A DNA stretch of 64,000 bases from Clostridium sp. LS (GTDB lineage Bacteria > Bacillota > Clostridia > Clostridiales > Clostridiaceae), in NCBI RefSeq assembly GCF_002760435.1, contig NZ_AUUU01000028.1, positions 1 through 64,000 of the forward strand, written 5' to 3'. A model generated the notes under the pieces. That model saw only the letters and a program-made list of their open reading frames with translations. It did no database searches and was not told the DNA's origin. Shown in pieces: positions 1 to 8,668 of this stretch (position 1 is the first letter of the stretch; the number at the start of each line of letters is the position of its first letter). A program made the translations under genes and the position numbers.

Positions 1-401
1 TCGTTGTATTTTTTTGTTTTATTGTGTCGCCCTTAAGCGACTTAATCAGTATATCATCGTGTCGAAAGCTTGTCAACAACTTTTTTAAAATCTTTTTAAC
101 TCTATATTTAAGAGTTTTTGTTGATTTACTTTGTGGTTGCTTACGTCTCTTAGCGACGTGTTTTATCTTAACATATAAGCTTATCGTAATTATTCTATAA
201 TCTATTATATATTAAAATTAAACACTAAATTCTATATTTTTCTCTTTTTTTCACTACTTTTCTATTATTGATACGCTAGGACTAGTTATTTAACTGCATC
301 TTAATTTTACTCTAGTTCCATTATAAAAAATTTATCCAAAACTGCGACGGAGCATAGGTAAAGCTTAATTTCACTCTACATTTACCTAACCCCCGCATTA
401 A
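1..401. other. Intergenic: rRNA-type leader plus AT-rich spacer
   Basis: No gene was found. Positions 1-160 hold the leftward promoter and two small GC hairpins. An inverted repeat (AGGTAAA at 356-362, TTTACCT at 381-387) follows the acetyltransferase stop codon. It has no T-run, so it is at best a weak terminator for that gene. Confidence 0.5.
48..76 (-). promoter_or_regulatory. Strong sigma-A promoter, rRNA/tRNA operon type, firing leftward
   Basis: On the minus strand there is a perfect -35 TTGACA (71-76), a 17-base spacer and a -10 TATACT (48-53). Just downstream, GTCGC/GCGAC arms (26-30 and 37-41) form a small GC hairpin. A similar hairpin, ACGTC/GACGT, lies upstream (143-147/155-159). 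Consensus promoters followed by such hairpins are typical of clostridial rRNA operon leaders. The stable RNA itself would lie beyond the left edge, so the target is an inference. Confidence 0.65.
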
Positions 402-1346
402 TTATCCCTTGAATTCTTCTTTTAAAATATAATAAGTTGCATGATCCATCCACTTTCCATTAATTAAAAGATACTTTTCATTTATTCCTGTCAACTTAAA
501 TCCACATTGTGTTAATACTGCTCTTGACCTTTTATTATCCAGTAAGGCTGACGCTTCTATTCTGTGAAGCTCACACTCTTCAAAAGCATAATCGAGTATA
601 AGTTTGACACTTTCCTTCATATATCCTTTACCTTGTTCATTTTCATCTATAGAGTATCCCAAAGTTCCATTTCTGAAAGATCCATGCACAATTCTAGAAA
701 TTTTTATTTTTCCGATTAACTTTTCTTCTTTAAATATCCCTAAATCAACATGAGTTCCATTCAAAAACTCTCGATAACTCTTATTAAGCAATTTTTTTTG
801 AGTTTCTAGCGTATAAAAATCACTATCTTTAACAGGTTCAAAAGGAGCCAAATAATTTTTATTTTTTTGGTAGTATTCTAGTATCTCTTCTGCATTGCTT
901 GAATTTAAATTTTTGAGTACAATGTTTTTTCCTTTTAATTCTATTAAAGAATATCTACTCATTTGGTTATACTCTATTCGAGTTATCCCAAATGATAACT
1001 CATCAAAATATTCGCCTTTAAAATACTCATTATGACTAAATACTCCCTCTAGTGTGAATCCCAAGTCTAGAAATGGATTAATATCTATTGTTTCAATAGT
1101 TTTAATATTAACTTTAAAAATATTTAAATCTTTAAAGGTACCTTTTAATATGAGCTTCAAGGTATCGCTCAAAAGATCATAATTAGATGCTCTATAAAAT
1201 CTAAGATTAATATTACACGTTTTACTTGTATCATTTAACTCCATTGTTGCAAATCTACCGATTATGATATCATTTTTATCTCTAATTAGATACTCTGACT
1301 GATTTAATTTATCTGATTGTATTTTTACACTTACATTCAATTGCAT
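402..1346 (-). CDS. GNAT N-acetyltransferase with two tandem GNAT-like domains
   Basis: The protein is 314 aa. The C-terminal half (about 130-310) is a RimJ/RimL-type GNAT domain: it has the acetyl-CoA binding stretch EQGKGYMKES, then RIEASALLDNKRS and a CGFKLTG strand, as in protein or antibiotic N-acetyltransferases. Residues 1-120 look like a second, degenerate GNAT fold (IIIGRFATMEL, LGFTLEGVF) without a clear Q/RxxGxG loop. I chose the ATG at 1344-1346 because AGGAGA lies 7 bases before it; a longer reading frame to 1379 has no ribosome binding site. The gene stands alone between AT-rich spacers. The substrate cannot be read from the sequence. Confidence 0.85.
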   Translation of the reverse strand: MQLNVSVKIQSDKLNQSEYLIRDKNDIIIGRFATMELNDTSKTCNINLRFYRASNYDLLSDTLKLILKGTFKDLNIFKVNIKTIETIDINPFLDLGFTLEGVFSHNEYFKGEYFDELSFGITRIEYNQMSRYSLIELKGKNIVLKNLNSSNAEEILEYYQKNKNYLAPFEPVKDSDFYTLETQKKLLNKSYREFLNGTHVDLGIFKEEKLIGKIKISRIVHGSFRNGTLGYSIDENEQGKGYMKESVKLILDYAFEECELHRIEASALLDNKRSRAVLTQCGFKLTGINEKYLLINGKWMDHATYYILKEEFKG

Positions 1347-1411
1347 ATAGTTCTCTCCTAAATATAATATTGTCCACAAATTTTAGCGAAGTAATATACT
1401 TATGCACAAAA

Positions 1412-1460
1412 CCCACAATATATTGTTGATAACTTTATTATTACGCCAACATATTGTGGG
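1412..1460 (-). terminator. Probable terminator of tcdA
   Basis: Arms CCCACAATAT (1412-1421) and ATATTGTGGG (1451-1460) pair, with an extra GTTG/CAAC pairing inside. On the minus strand the hairpin is followed by TTTTG. It lies about 55 bases past the tcdA stop. Confidence 0.55.
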
Positions 1461-1516
1461 AATTACTTTAATATACAATTAATAACCTAGTTCTTTATTG
1501 CAATTTTATAGTTTAC

Positions 1517-2281
1517 CTAACTATTAATGCCCAGTATATCCTTTATAACTTCGCCTCCAATTATCATTCCCGCTACTGGTGGAACAAAAGATATGCTGCC
1601 AGGTATTTGCCTCTTGATGGCACACTTTTTAGTTCCACCTGTACAAACGCACCCAGTCTTACATGTAACAACATCATCATAGTTAGGTTTCATAGGCACC
1701 TCTTCAGAATATACAACTTTTAATTTTTCTATTCCTCTTTTTCGCAATTCAGATCTCATAACTTTAGCTAACGGACATATCTTTGTTTTAAATACATCTG
1801 TAACCTTAAATTGTGTAGGGTCTAATTTATTCCCCGTTCCCATAGAACTCATTATCCTTATTCCTTTTTTATAGCAATATTCCACTAAACCAAGTTTTGC
1901 CGAAACTGTATCTATAGCATCAACAACATAATCTACGTCATCAGGAATTATATCTGCTATATTTTCTTGTGTAACAAAAATTTGATGTGCTATTACATTG
2001 CACTCCCTGTTTATAGATAATATCCTTTCTTTCATAACTTCAACCTTAGGCTGACTAATCGTCTTATATGTAGCATGTACTTGTCTATTTAAATTAGTCA
2101 AACAGACTGTATCATCATCAACAATAATTAATTCACCAACTCCTGCTCTAGCAAGCGCTTCAATAGTATAGCTTCCTACTCCGCCCACGCCAAAAACAAT
2201 AACTTTACTTCCCTTCAATTTGTCTAACCCATCTTTACCTATTAAAAGTTCTGTTCTTGATAAAGAATGTTGTGCTGCCAT
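1517..2281 (-). CDS. tcdA: tRNA threonylcarbamoyladenosine dehydratase TcdA (HesA/MoeB/ThiF family)
   Basis: A 254-aa E1-like ATP-dependent enzyme. TcdA cyclises t6A37 of ANN-decoding tRNAs to ct6A. The N-terminal Rossmann motif VIVFGVGGVGSY is followed by the acidic LIIVDDDTVCLTNLNRQ strand, both diagnostic of this family. The C-terminal half has CPLAKVMRSELRKRG, a cysteine group (CKTGCVC) and IPGSISFVPPVAGM, as in YgdL/TcdA rather than MoeB or ThiF. Length matches the family. I took the ATG at 2279-2281 because AAGGAG lies 9 bases upstream; an earlier ATG at 2314 has no ribosome binding site. It appears monocistronic with its own downstream hairpin. Confidence 0.93.
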   Translation of the reverse strand: MAAQHSLSRTELLIGKDGLDKLKGSKVIVFGVGGVGSYTIEALARAGVGELIIVDDDTVCLTNLNRQVHATYKTISQPKVEVMKERILSINRECNVIAHQIFVTQENIADIIPDDVDYVVDAIDTVSAKLGLVEYCYKKGIRIMSSMGTGNKLDPTQFKVTDVFKTKICPLAKVMRSELRKRGIEKLKVVYSEEVPMKPNYDDVVTCKTGCVCTGGTKKCAIKRQIPGSISFVPPVAGMIIGGEVIKDILGINS

Positions 2282-2703
2282 ATATTTTCTCTCCTTATTT
2301 AATTTATTCAACATAATAGTTCATTATATGTTTCTCACTTAATCCATAACATATATAATAATATGTGTAATATTCATTACTTCCCTTATTATTTTTATAC
2401 TTTCAATTGTTAATTGTTATTATACCATAAAAATAAACTAAAGCTTAATAATAAAATCCCCAAAATCAGGCGTAAAGTAACTTATTTAATAATTAATATA
2501 GTTTAAATTTAATTAATTACTTACAACATTATTTAAAGTCAATAATTATAATTTTTATATTTTACCTATTAAATTTACGGAGTAATGATTATAATATTAA
2601 TTAGTATTATGCATAATTAACCAGTATATTTTGTTTTTTGTCTAAATATAAACAAAATATTTATTATTTATGTTAAATCAATATTTTAGGAGGATTATTT
2701 TAT
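2282..2703. other. Intergenic between divergent tcdA and mtnN
   Basis: Very AT-rich DNA between two divergent genes, presumably holding both promoters. I see no convincing riboswitch, operator or small gene. The only notable feature is the mtnN ribosome binding site AGGAGG near 2689. Confidence 0.4.
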
Positions 2704-3396
2704 ATGACTATTGGAATAATTGCTGCTATGGCAGAAGAATTAGAGATTTTATTAGCGGATTTAACTCTCGAAGAAAAACTTGAAAAAGCTAACATGACTT
2801 TTCACAAAGGTACACTATACGGAAAGACTGTTGTAGCTGTGGTTTGTGGCATAGGTAAAGTTAATTCTGCTATTTGTACCCAAATACTAGCATCTGAATA
2901 CAAAGTTGATAAAGTTATTAATGTTGGGGTTGCAGGTGGAATTGGCAAAGAAATTTATCCTGGAGATATCGTTGTAGCAGAAAACTTGGTGCAACATGAT
3001 ATGGATACAACAGCTTTTGGTGATAAGGTAGGTCAAATTCCAAGGCTTGATACGTTTGACTTTAAATGCGATAAAGAAATGGTTGCCTTAGCTAAAAAGG
3101 CATGTGAAGAAATTCCTGAATTAAATAGTTTTATAGGTAGAATCGCCTCTGGTGATCAATTTATTGCAAATATTGAAAAAATTCAATGGCTTGATAAAGA
3201 ATTCGGAGCAATTTCTTGTGAAATGGAAGGTGCAAGCATAGCTCAAGTTTGCTACTTAAATTCAATTCCATTTGTAGTTATTAGGTCAATTTCTGATAAC
3301 GCAAATAATGGTGCACATATGGATTATCAAAAATTCATTCCAGTTGCAGTTAAAAATTCAACAAGAATATTAAAGCAAATGCTTGAAATGATGTAA
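2704..3396 (+). CDS. mtnN: 5'-methylthioadenosine/S-adenosylhomocysteine nucleosidase
   Basis: A 230-aa MTA/SAH nucleosidase (Pfs/MtnN). It hydrolyses the glycosidic bond of MTA, SAH and 5'-deoxyadenosine in the cytoplasm, feeding methyl-cycle and methionine salvage and yielding the LuxS precursor S-ribosylhomocysteine. The start IGIIAAMAEELEIL carries the catalytic Glu region, VINVGVAGGIG is the phosphorylase-fold core, CEMEGASIAQV binds the ribose, and the catalytic Asp is in RSISDNAN. Length is normal for the family. The ATG has AGGAGG 9 bases upstream. It is a single-gene unit ending in a strong bidirectional hairpin. Confidence 0.96.
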   Translation: MTIGIIAAMAEELEILLADLTLEEKLEKANMTFHKGTLYGKTVVAVVCGIGKVNSAICTQILASEYKVDKVINVGVAGGIGKEIYPGDIVVAENLVQHDMDTTAFGDKVGQIPRLDTFDFKCDKEMVALAKKACEEIPELNSFIGRIASGDQFIANIEKIQWLDKEFGAISCEMEGASIAQVCYLNSIPFVVIRSISDNANNGAHMDYQKFIPVAVKNSTRILKQMLEMM

Positions 3397-3405
3397 TTTA
3401 ATAAA

Positions 3406-3446
3406 ACAGCTATTTTAGATTAATCATATCAATCTAAAATAGCTGT
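3406..3446 (+). terminator. Bidirectional terminator between mtnN and the convergent nitroreductase gene
   Basis: A perfect 16-bp stem (3406-3421 with 3431-3446) and a 9-base loop lie between two convergent genes. The flanks are T-rich in both directions (TATATTTAAT on plus, TTTTATTAAATT on minus), so it can serve both. Confidence 0.8.
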
Positions 3447-3470
3447 ATATTTAATATGTTACATTAACTT

Positions 3471-4292
3471 TTACTTCCATAGGATATTAGGATCTTTTCT
3501 TGGAACTGTTCTAATATATTTTACATTAGGATATCCTATAACCATACACGTTACAATCTCTTCTTTACCTTCAAGACCAAGTAAATTCCTTATTCCTTCA
3601 TCTCCTTGTGCTGCAATTGCAAAGAATCCACTAAAAAATGTTCCTAGACCTAAAGCATTAGTCATAAGTTCCATATTCGAAGATGCTAAAGTTGCATTTA
3701 TTGGCGAATCAGAAATTGCAAGAATTACAATTGGAGCATTAAAAAATAACTTGTCATTAACTTTTGGATTTTCTTTATATTCATTATACATTTTAATCCA
3801 CATTTGAGCATATCTCTTGAATGGTATTGTTTCTGGATTTAAATTTTTAAGAATATCTTCTCCTTTAATCTTAAGACTTTCTAAAGCCATTTCCTTTAGC
3901 TGCTCTATTTTATCTTTTACCACTATGTATGATACGTTTTGACTATTGGTACCAGTTTGAGTAAATCTTCCTGCTTCAACAATTTTAAGTATTTTTTCTG
4001 TTTCAACATCTTTATTTATGAATTGTCTTGTGGTCCTTCTAAATTTTATGAAATTTAAAAGCATTTCTGGCTCTATTTTAAATTCAGCTTCATTATACTC
4101 TTTTACATCTTCCATATTATACTCATCAGTTGATACTGCTCCTTTTGGACAAACAGCAATACAGTGACCGCATTTCATACACATAATATTTTTAACCTCA
4201 GCCTTACCGTCAGCTACTTTAATAGCCTTAGGAAAACAATCTTTAACACAAAGCCCGCATCCTATACATTTTTCATTATCTACAATCATCAT
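3471..4292 (-). CDS. Ferredoxin-nitroreductase fusion (2x 4Fe-4S, FMN nitroreductase domain)
   Basis: A 273-aa protein. Residues 1-60 contain two clostridial-type 4Fe-4S motifs, CIGCGLCVKDCFP and CMKCGHCIAVCPKG. Residues about 80-270 form a nitroreductase-like FMN domain, opening with FIKFRRTTRQF and including the TGTNSQNVSYIVV phosphate-binding stretch. In anaerobes such fusions probably pass electrons from reduced ferredoxin to FMN and then to an unknown acceptor; the substrate is not readable here. AAGGAG lies 10 bases before the chosen ATG, and a second ATG follows directly. The family assignment is solid, the role open. Confidence 0.9.
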   Translation of the reverse strand: MMIVDNEKCIGCGLCVKDCFPKAIKVADGKAEVKNIMCMKCGHCIAVCPKGAVSTDEYNMEDVKEYNEAEFKIEPEMLLNFIKFRRTTRQFINKDVETEKILKIVEAGRFTQTGTNSQNVSYIVVKDKIEQLKEMALESLKIKGEDILKNLNPETIPFKRYAQMWIKMYNEYKENPKVNDKLFFNAPIVILAISDSPINATLASSNMELMTNALGLGTFFSGFFAIAAQGDEGIRNLLGLEGKEEIVTCMVIGYPNVKYIRTVPRKDPNILWK

Positions 4293-4352
4293 AGCACATT
4301 AACTCCTTTAACATTAACTTTTTATATCATAAAATACATTTATACTTATCTA

Positions 4353-5690
4353 TCACATAAATCTTCTTGAAAGCGATACTACAAAGCTTGACGAGAAAAA
4401 TATTCCTAAAAATGACTCTACTCCAACTGCCACCTTCATCCAGTTAAGTGGCGTTATATCGCCATATCCAACTGTAGTAAATGTTATTATAGTAAAATAA
4501 AAAGCATTACCAAATTTACTTATAATATAATGTATATCTAAAGTTGAAGTCTGGCACATTTCTATTACTGCTATAAATAAGTTCTTTGAACTTAATGGAG
4601 TATCTTTACACATTAGAAGATTAGGAAAAGAACAATATAGTATAAAAAATACTGATATCATTATAAACATAGATAATAACGTTCTTTCCCAGCTTGTATA
4701 ATACTTAGTAGTTATCCCAATTAAATAATACAATAAATTAAACTTTGCTTTATTTTTACTTTTCTTTTCTAACCTCTCATATTTTTTAAAGTAATAGAAG
4801 GTTTCTAAATATTGCTCTATTCTTCCGCTGGATTTATATATATCTGAGACAATCAGAAAATTCCATTTAGTTTTTTTAAAGTCGTCTTTAAAAATTAAAG
4901 GCTCGTACTTTTTATTTTCTAGCAATTCATATTCTAAGTAACATTTGTCTGAAAAGTTAGTCTTATACAAACTAATTTTTCCATTTAGCTCATCGAAATT
5001 TATTTCTGATTTTTTATAAAAAGAACATTTTAAGAAATTCAATTCACTGTTTACATCCAATTCTAATTTACTTAATCCTTCAAACCTACAATCTACAAAA
5101 TCCAGATCTTTGTTTCCTATTACTTTATCTAAAATAAAATCATTTAAAATATTTACTTCTTGAAAAAGTAAATTGTCTTCAAACCTAGATGCATTGGCAC
5201 TAAAACTTCCAAATTCCGAATCTTCTAAAATTATGTTTTCTTTAATTATCAGATTGTTAACTCTTAATTTTTCACAATTTATAAATCTCATAAAAAGATT
5301 TCGGCTTATAATAGTATCATTAAACTTTATTCTTTTATAATCTCCTCCCAGCATCTCAATATCTTCAATAAAATTACAATTATTAAAACTTAAGTACATA
5401 GACTCCTCTATCTTAGGCTCACAATAACTGTCAATCTTAAATTTCTCTAAAAATATAACATTATAAAAAACCCCTGAAATATTATTACATTCACAAGTAA
5501 CAACTATTCCTGTTTTATTTTCTACAACTTCTAAAGGTTTATATATGTATTTTTTTAATTCTTCTTGTGTATCCACAATCTTATATTTCTCTGCTTTGCC
5601 ATCCTTAATTATAGATATAAAATCTATATCTTTTGAAATTTCCTTAAATTTCAATTCTCCAAATTCTATTTCTAACCCCTCTTTAACCAT
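4353..5690 (-). CDS. Two-helix potassium-type ion channel with beta-helix-like N-terminal domain
   Basis: 445 aa. The C-terminus holds a classic two-transmembrane pore: TM1 about 335-355 (MFIMISVFFILYCSF), pore helix and selectivity filter TVGYGD at 406-411, then TM2 (VGVESFLGIFFSSSFVVSL). This matches the Ion_trans_2 potassium channel family. Residues about 70-260 show a loose pentapeptide-like pattern of regularly spaced N, F and L (FINCEKLRVNNL, FVDCRFEGLSKLEL, FLKCSFYKKSEINF), suggesting a cytoplasmic right-handed beta-helix, probably a regulatory module. No RCK domain is present. AGGTAGGGA precedes the ATG. The channel call is firm; the ligand is unknown. Confidence 0.85.
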   Translation of the reverse strand: MVKEGLEIEFGELKFKEISKDIDFISIIKDGKAEKYKIVDTQEELKKYIYKPLEVVENKTGIVVTCECNNISGVFYNVIFLEKFKIDSYCEPKIEESMYLSFNNCNFIEDIEMLGGDYKRIKFNDTIISRNLFMRFINCEKLRVNNLIIKENIILEDSEFGSFSANASRFEDNLLFQEVNILNDFILDKVIGNKDLDFVDCRFEGLSKLELDVNSELNFLKCSFYKKSEINFDELNGKISLYKTNFSDKCYLEYELLENKKYEPLIFKDDFKKTKWNFLIVSDIYKSSGRIEQYLETFYYFKKYERLEKKSKNKAKFNLLYYLIGITTKYYTSWERTLLSMFIMISVFFILYCSFPNLLMCKDTPLSSKNLFIAVIEMCQTSTLDIHYIISKFGNAFYFTIITFTTVGYGDITPLNWMKVAVGVESFLGIFFSSSFVVSLSRRFM

Positions 5691-5864
5691 TCCCTACCTC
5701 ATACTAACAATTATTTTAAATTAGTAATTAATACAATAAAATTATATCATTTTTTTCGTCACTATCCTATTAAATACTTATTTATTAACCATACAATCAT
5801 TTATTTTATAATTTTGAATATATTTTATAAAGATGTAACTAATATTTTAATTTAGGAGTATATA

Positions 5865-6788
5865 ATGCTATTAAAGCAAGAATTTATTAATCAATCCTTA
5901 GAGTTGAACCTATTTTTCTTAAGAATTATGAAAGAACACTCTATATTTATGGAAGCTGGGATTCCACCAAAGAATAAAGATTTAATAAGTCAAGCTGATG
6001 CTTTAAAAAATGAATTCTCTACCTTGCTTACACGCGCCATATCATTGTCTGATGGGGTAATCCCTTCTAGAATTCTAGAAACAGGCGAAATTATTACTAA
6101 TTATACTTTAGATGCTGAGAGAGCTACTCAGTTTGCCACCGGAATTTATATCGATCCAAACATAACTTCTTTGGAAAATTCACTTTCTACTGATACAAAT
6201 AATAGCGATACTTCAGGACTCACAGATAATGTTTACATGTTAAATCGTCACTCAATTGCGGCAACAAAAATGATTATTAAATTTAAAACTAAATTAAAAA
6301 ATGATGTTTTAAGTTGCAGACTTTTCACAAACTTATATCCAGCATTGATAAATCATATACTTAGTGAGGCAATGGTTTTTCTGGAGCTGCTAACAAGATT
6401 GCAAAATGGTATTAAGATTGATATAAAAAGGGACGCACTTGCCCTTGAGACTTTCTGGGATGATAAATTGTCTGAGCATGGTTTTACAATTAGAGGAATG
6501 TTAGATCCTACCGAGGTAGAATTATTCAATATAGCAGATAACTTTGGAAAAGAATTTGAAGAATTAAGAAAAGAAGCAGCTTCAATGGATAATACATTAT
6601 CAGGCTTTTCTAATCTCACTGAAGATACTTTAAATAAGGCTATTGATTTCAGGAATTTTAAAGCGCAGGCTACCGAAGGGCTTTTGGCATGCAAAATTAA
6701 ATCTATAATTCTTCCACTTTTAGCTGACCACGTGCTTAGAGAATCAAATTATTATATAAATTTATTACGGTCATTTAGTAATATATAA
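5865..6788 (+). CDS. DUF2935 domain protein
   Basis: 307 aa and rich in alpha helix, with two repeat halves. Each begins with a helix of the type FINQSLELNLFFLRIMKEHS and contains His and Glu residues that recur (LINHILSEAMVFLELL, LADHVLRESNYYINLL). This fits the DUF2935 family of Bacillus and Clostridium, four-helix-bundle proteins of unknown function that are often near spore genes. There is no signal peptide and no transmembrane segment. The ATG has TTAGGAG upstream. It is divergent from the channel gene and convergent with the coat operon. The family call is good, the function unknown. Confidence 0.8.
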   Translation: MLLKQEFINQSLELNLFFLRIMKEHSIFMEAGIPPKNKDLISQADALKNEFSTLLTRAISLSDGVIPSRILETGEIITNYTLDAERATQFATGIYIDPNITSLENSLSTDTNNSDTSGLTDNVYMLNRHSIAATKMIIKFKTKLKNDVLSCRLFTNLYPALINHILSEAMVFLELLTRLQNGIKIDIKRDALALETFWDDKLSEHGFTIRGMLDPTEVELFNIADNFGKEFEELRKEAASMDNTLSGFSNLTEDTLNKAIDFRNFKAQATEGLLACKIKSIILPLLADHVLRESNYYINLLRSFSNI

Positions 6789-6841
6789 ACCAATCCGATT
6801 CATATTTTATTATCTAACAAATATTAGACCTAAAAATAAAA

Positions 6842-6901
6842 GAGGGTAATAAATTCGAAACTCATACCAGTATAAAAGTTTTGTTTCAATTTTTTGCCCC
6901 C
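6842..6901 (-). terminator. Terminator of the CotF/ADH spore coat operon
   Basis: GAGGGTAATAAATTCGAAAC (from 6842) pairs imperfectly with GTTTCAATTTTTTGCCCCC (6883-6901). On the minus strand it is followed by CTCTTTTATTTTTAG. It lies just past the last coat gene. Confidence 0.6.
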
Positions 6902-6920
6902 TTAATTTTTTATAGAATTT

Positions 6921-7226
6921 CTACATGATGTTTTTTGTAAGATCTAAAGTTGTATCTGTTGTTTTCATATCCACTTTATATTGCGCTTCAAGATCATAAG
7001 CATTATAATATCCGTTCTTCATCATATAATTGAAAATTTTTTCGTGAGTCGCAATTGCATCTTGCAATTGCTTTTTCAATACTAATCTTACTTCTGGTGA
7101 AGTTGTTTCTGTTATCGCTACAGCATAATTTTGTACGCCGCTTTTTGCAGATATTAAAAAATCAGTAGCAATAACTTGATCAGTCATTTTGTTCATTCCA
7201 ATAAGACTTTCTATTAATCCATTCAT
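6921..7226 (-). CDS. CotF-like spore coat protein (long form, copy 1)
   Basis: A 101-aa CotF-family protein. Residues 20-80 carry the family core (LISAKSGVQNYAVAITE, then TSPEVRLVLKKQL and THEKIFNYMMKNG). It is a paralogue of the protein at 8669-9031: the segments SAKSGVQNYAVAITE and NAKSGVRNCAIALTE align without gaps. It is the last gene of an operon with a short CotF-like gene, a zinc alcohol dehydrogenase and a second CotF pair, so all are probably expressed together during sporulation. That timing is an inference; I could not identify a mother-cell sigma factor promoter. Confidence 0.88.
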   Translation of the reverse strand: MNGLIESLIGMNKMTDQVIATDFLISAKSGVQNYAVAITETTSPEVRLVLKKQLQDAIATHEKIFNYMMKNGYYNAYDLEAQYKVDMKTTDTTLDLTKNIM

Positions 7227-7250
7227 AAGCCCGCCTTCTTTCTAATTAAC

Positions 7251-7478
7251 TTAAGATTGTACTTCTTCTGATACAGCTATATTTGACTTTTTCATAAGAT
7301 CTCTTAATTCTTCGATATGAGTTTGGGATATAGTTACTTCTTGCTGCAGTATAGATTTTAGTTCATCATCCGAAACTAAGGGTGACATAGTCAGAGATTT
7401 TGTTAAGCAAGTATTTTTAAATGTTAATATCTCATGCAACTGCATAGTTTCATTAGGTGCAATGCCTTGTTGATTCAT
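7251..7478 (-). CDS. Short CotF-like coat protein (copy 1)
   Basis: 75 aa. The ATG at 7476-7478 has AAGGAGG 8 bases upstream; a longer in-frame reading to 7640 would run over the 3' end of the alcohol dehydrogenase and has no ribosome binding site. The sequence (APNETMQLHEILTFKNTC, then DDELKSILQQEV) is clearly paralogous to the 69-aa protein at 9125-9334 and resembles the N-terminal half of CotF-type coat proteins. It lies 24 bp before the long CotF gene. A paired short/long arrangement suggests that the two products assemble together, which is an inference. Confidence 0.85.
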   Translation of the reverse strand: MNQQGIAPNETMQLHEILTFKNTCLTKSLTMSPLVSDDELKSILQQEVTISQTHIEELRDLMKKSNIAVSEEVQS

Positions 7479-7512
7479 ACTTTTTTCCTCCTTCATTAAT
7501 TTTAAACTTTCT

Positions 7513-8649
7513 TTATGGTTTAAGAACAACCTTAATACAGCCATCAGTTTTTGTATCAAACACCTCATATCCATACTCAGCTTGATCCAATGGCAATCTA
7601 TGAGTAATAATGTCACTGGGATCAACCTTACCATCTTCAAGCAATTTATAAAGAGTTGGCATATATGGAATTACTGGTGCTTGACCTGTTCTTATATTAA
7701 TATTGCGATTCATTATATCTCCAAACGGAAATGCATTGTACCTCCCTCCATAAACTCCTGTTACTTGTATCATTCCGCCTTTTCTTACTGCTTGTGTAGC
7801 CATAACAAAACCACCTAAAGATCCACTTTGAAGTTTTAACCCCGAACCTAAGAACTCCATTGGCGTCATCTTTCCATCCATACCTACACAATCTATTACT
7901 ATGTCTGCACCACCATGAGTAATTTCTTTTAAATACTCTCCAGTATTTTCGTGCTGCTCAAAATTAACAGTCTCTACTTTGTTATATTTTTTTGCGTGCT
8001 CAAGGCGATAGTCTATGTAATCAACTGCTATTACTCTTTCTGCACCATGCAACCAACAAAACTTTTGTGCGAGTAACCCTACAGGACCACAGCCTAGTAC
8101 AATAACGGTATTTCCTTTTTTTACACCTGCGTTTTCTACACTCCAATAAGCAGTACCCATTGCATCTGACATTAGTAATAGCTTTTCGTCTTCTACTTCT
8201 GAATTCTCTGGAATTTTAAATGGAGTAAAATTAGCATATGGAACTCTCATATATTCCGCCTGCCCTCCAGGGTATCCACCAAAGGTATCTGAATATCCGA
8301 AAAAGCCTCCATTTTCACCATTTGGATTTGAATTATCGCACATACAAGTTAAATCATGTTTGCAGTAAAAACATTCTCCACAACTTACATTGAAGGGTAC
8401 AATAACTCTATCACCCTTCTTTAATTTTGTAACTTCTGGGCCAACTTCCTCAACAATTCCCATTGGTTCATGCCCTATAACATAACCTTGAGGGAGGTTT
8501 GGAACCATATCATGAATCAAATGCAAATCCGAACCGCATATTGCTGTACTTGTGAGTTTTACGATAATATCATCAGCTTTTTGTATCTTAGGGTCTGCTA
8601 CTTCTTTAACTTTTACATTTTTTATGCCTTGAAATGTTACAGCCTTCAT
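7513..8649 (-). CDS. Zinc-dependent alcohol/formaldehyde-type dehydrogenase
   Basis: A 378-aa medium-chain dehydrogenase. Seen: CGSDLHLIHD and the catalytic zinc motif GHEPMGIVEEVG, a structural zinc site CGECFYCKHDLTCMC, and the Rossmann motif VIVLGCGPVGLL near 190. The long insert NPNGENGGFFGYSDTFGG places it with glutathione-independent formaldehyde dehydrogenase-like enzymes. Substrate and cofactor preference are not decided by sequence. The ATG at 8647-8649 follows AAAGGAGG. It sits between two CotF-like gene pairs with gaps of 34 and 19 bp, an odd place for a metabolic enzyme, hinting at a coat-associated or sporulation-timed role. Confidence 0.92.
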   Translation of the reverse strand: MKAVTFQGIKNVKVKEVADPKIQKADDIIVKLTSTAICGSDLHLIHDMVPNLPQGYVIGHEPMGIVEEVGPEVTKLKKGDRVIVPFNVSCGECFYCKHDLTCMCDNSNPNGENGGFFGYSDTFGGYPGGQAEYMRVPYANFTPFKIPENSEVEDEKLLLMSDAMGTAYWSVENAGVKKGNTVIVLGCGPVGLLAQKFCWLHGAERVIAVDYIDYRLEHAKKYNKVETVNFEQHENTGEYLKEITHGGADIVIDCVGMDGKMTPMEFLGSGLKLQSGSLGGFVMATQAVRKGGMIQVTGVYGGRYNAFPFGDIMNRNINIRTGQAPVIPYMPTLYKLLEDGKVDPSDIITHRLPLDQAEYGYEVFDTKTDGCIKVVLKP

Positions 8650-8668
8650 TATATTAATACCTCCTTTA

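Noticed and set aside
7479..7640. Longer N-terminus of the short CotF-like protein
   Set aside because: It would run into the dehydrogenase gene's 3' end, and AAGGAGG sits exactly before the inner ATG.
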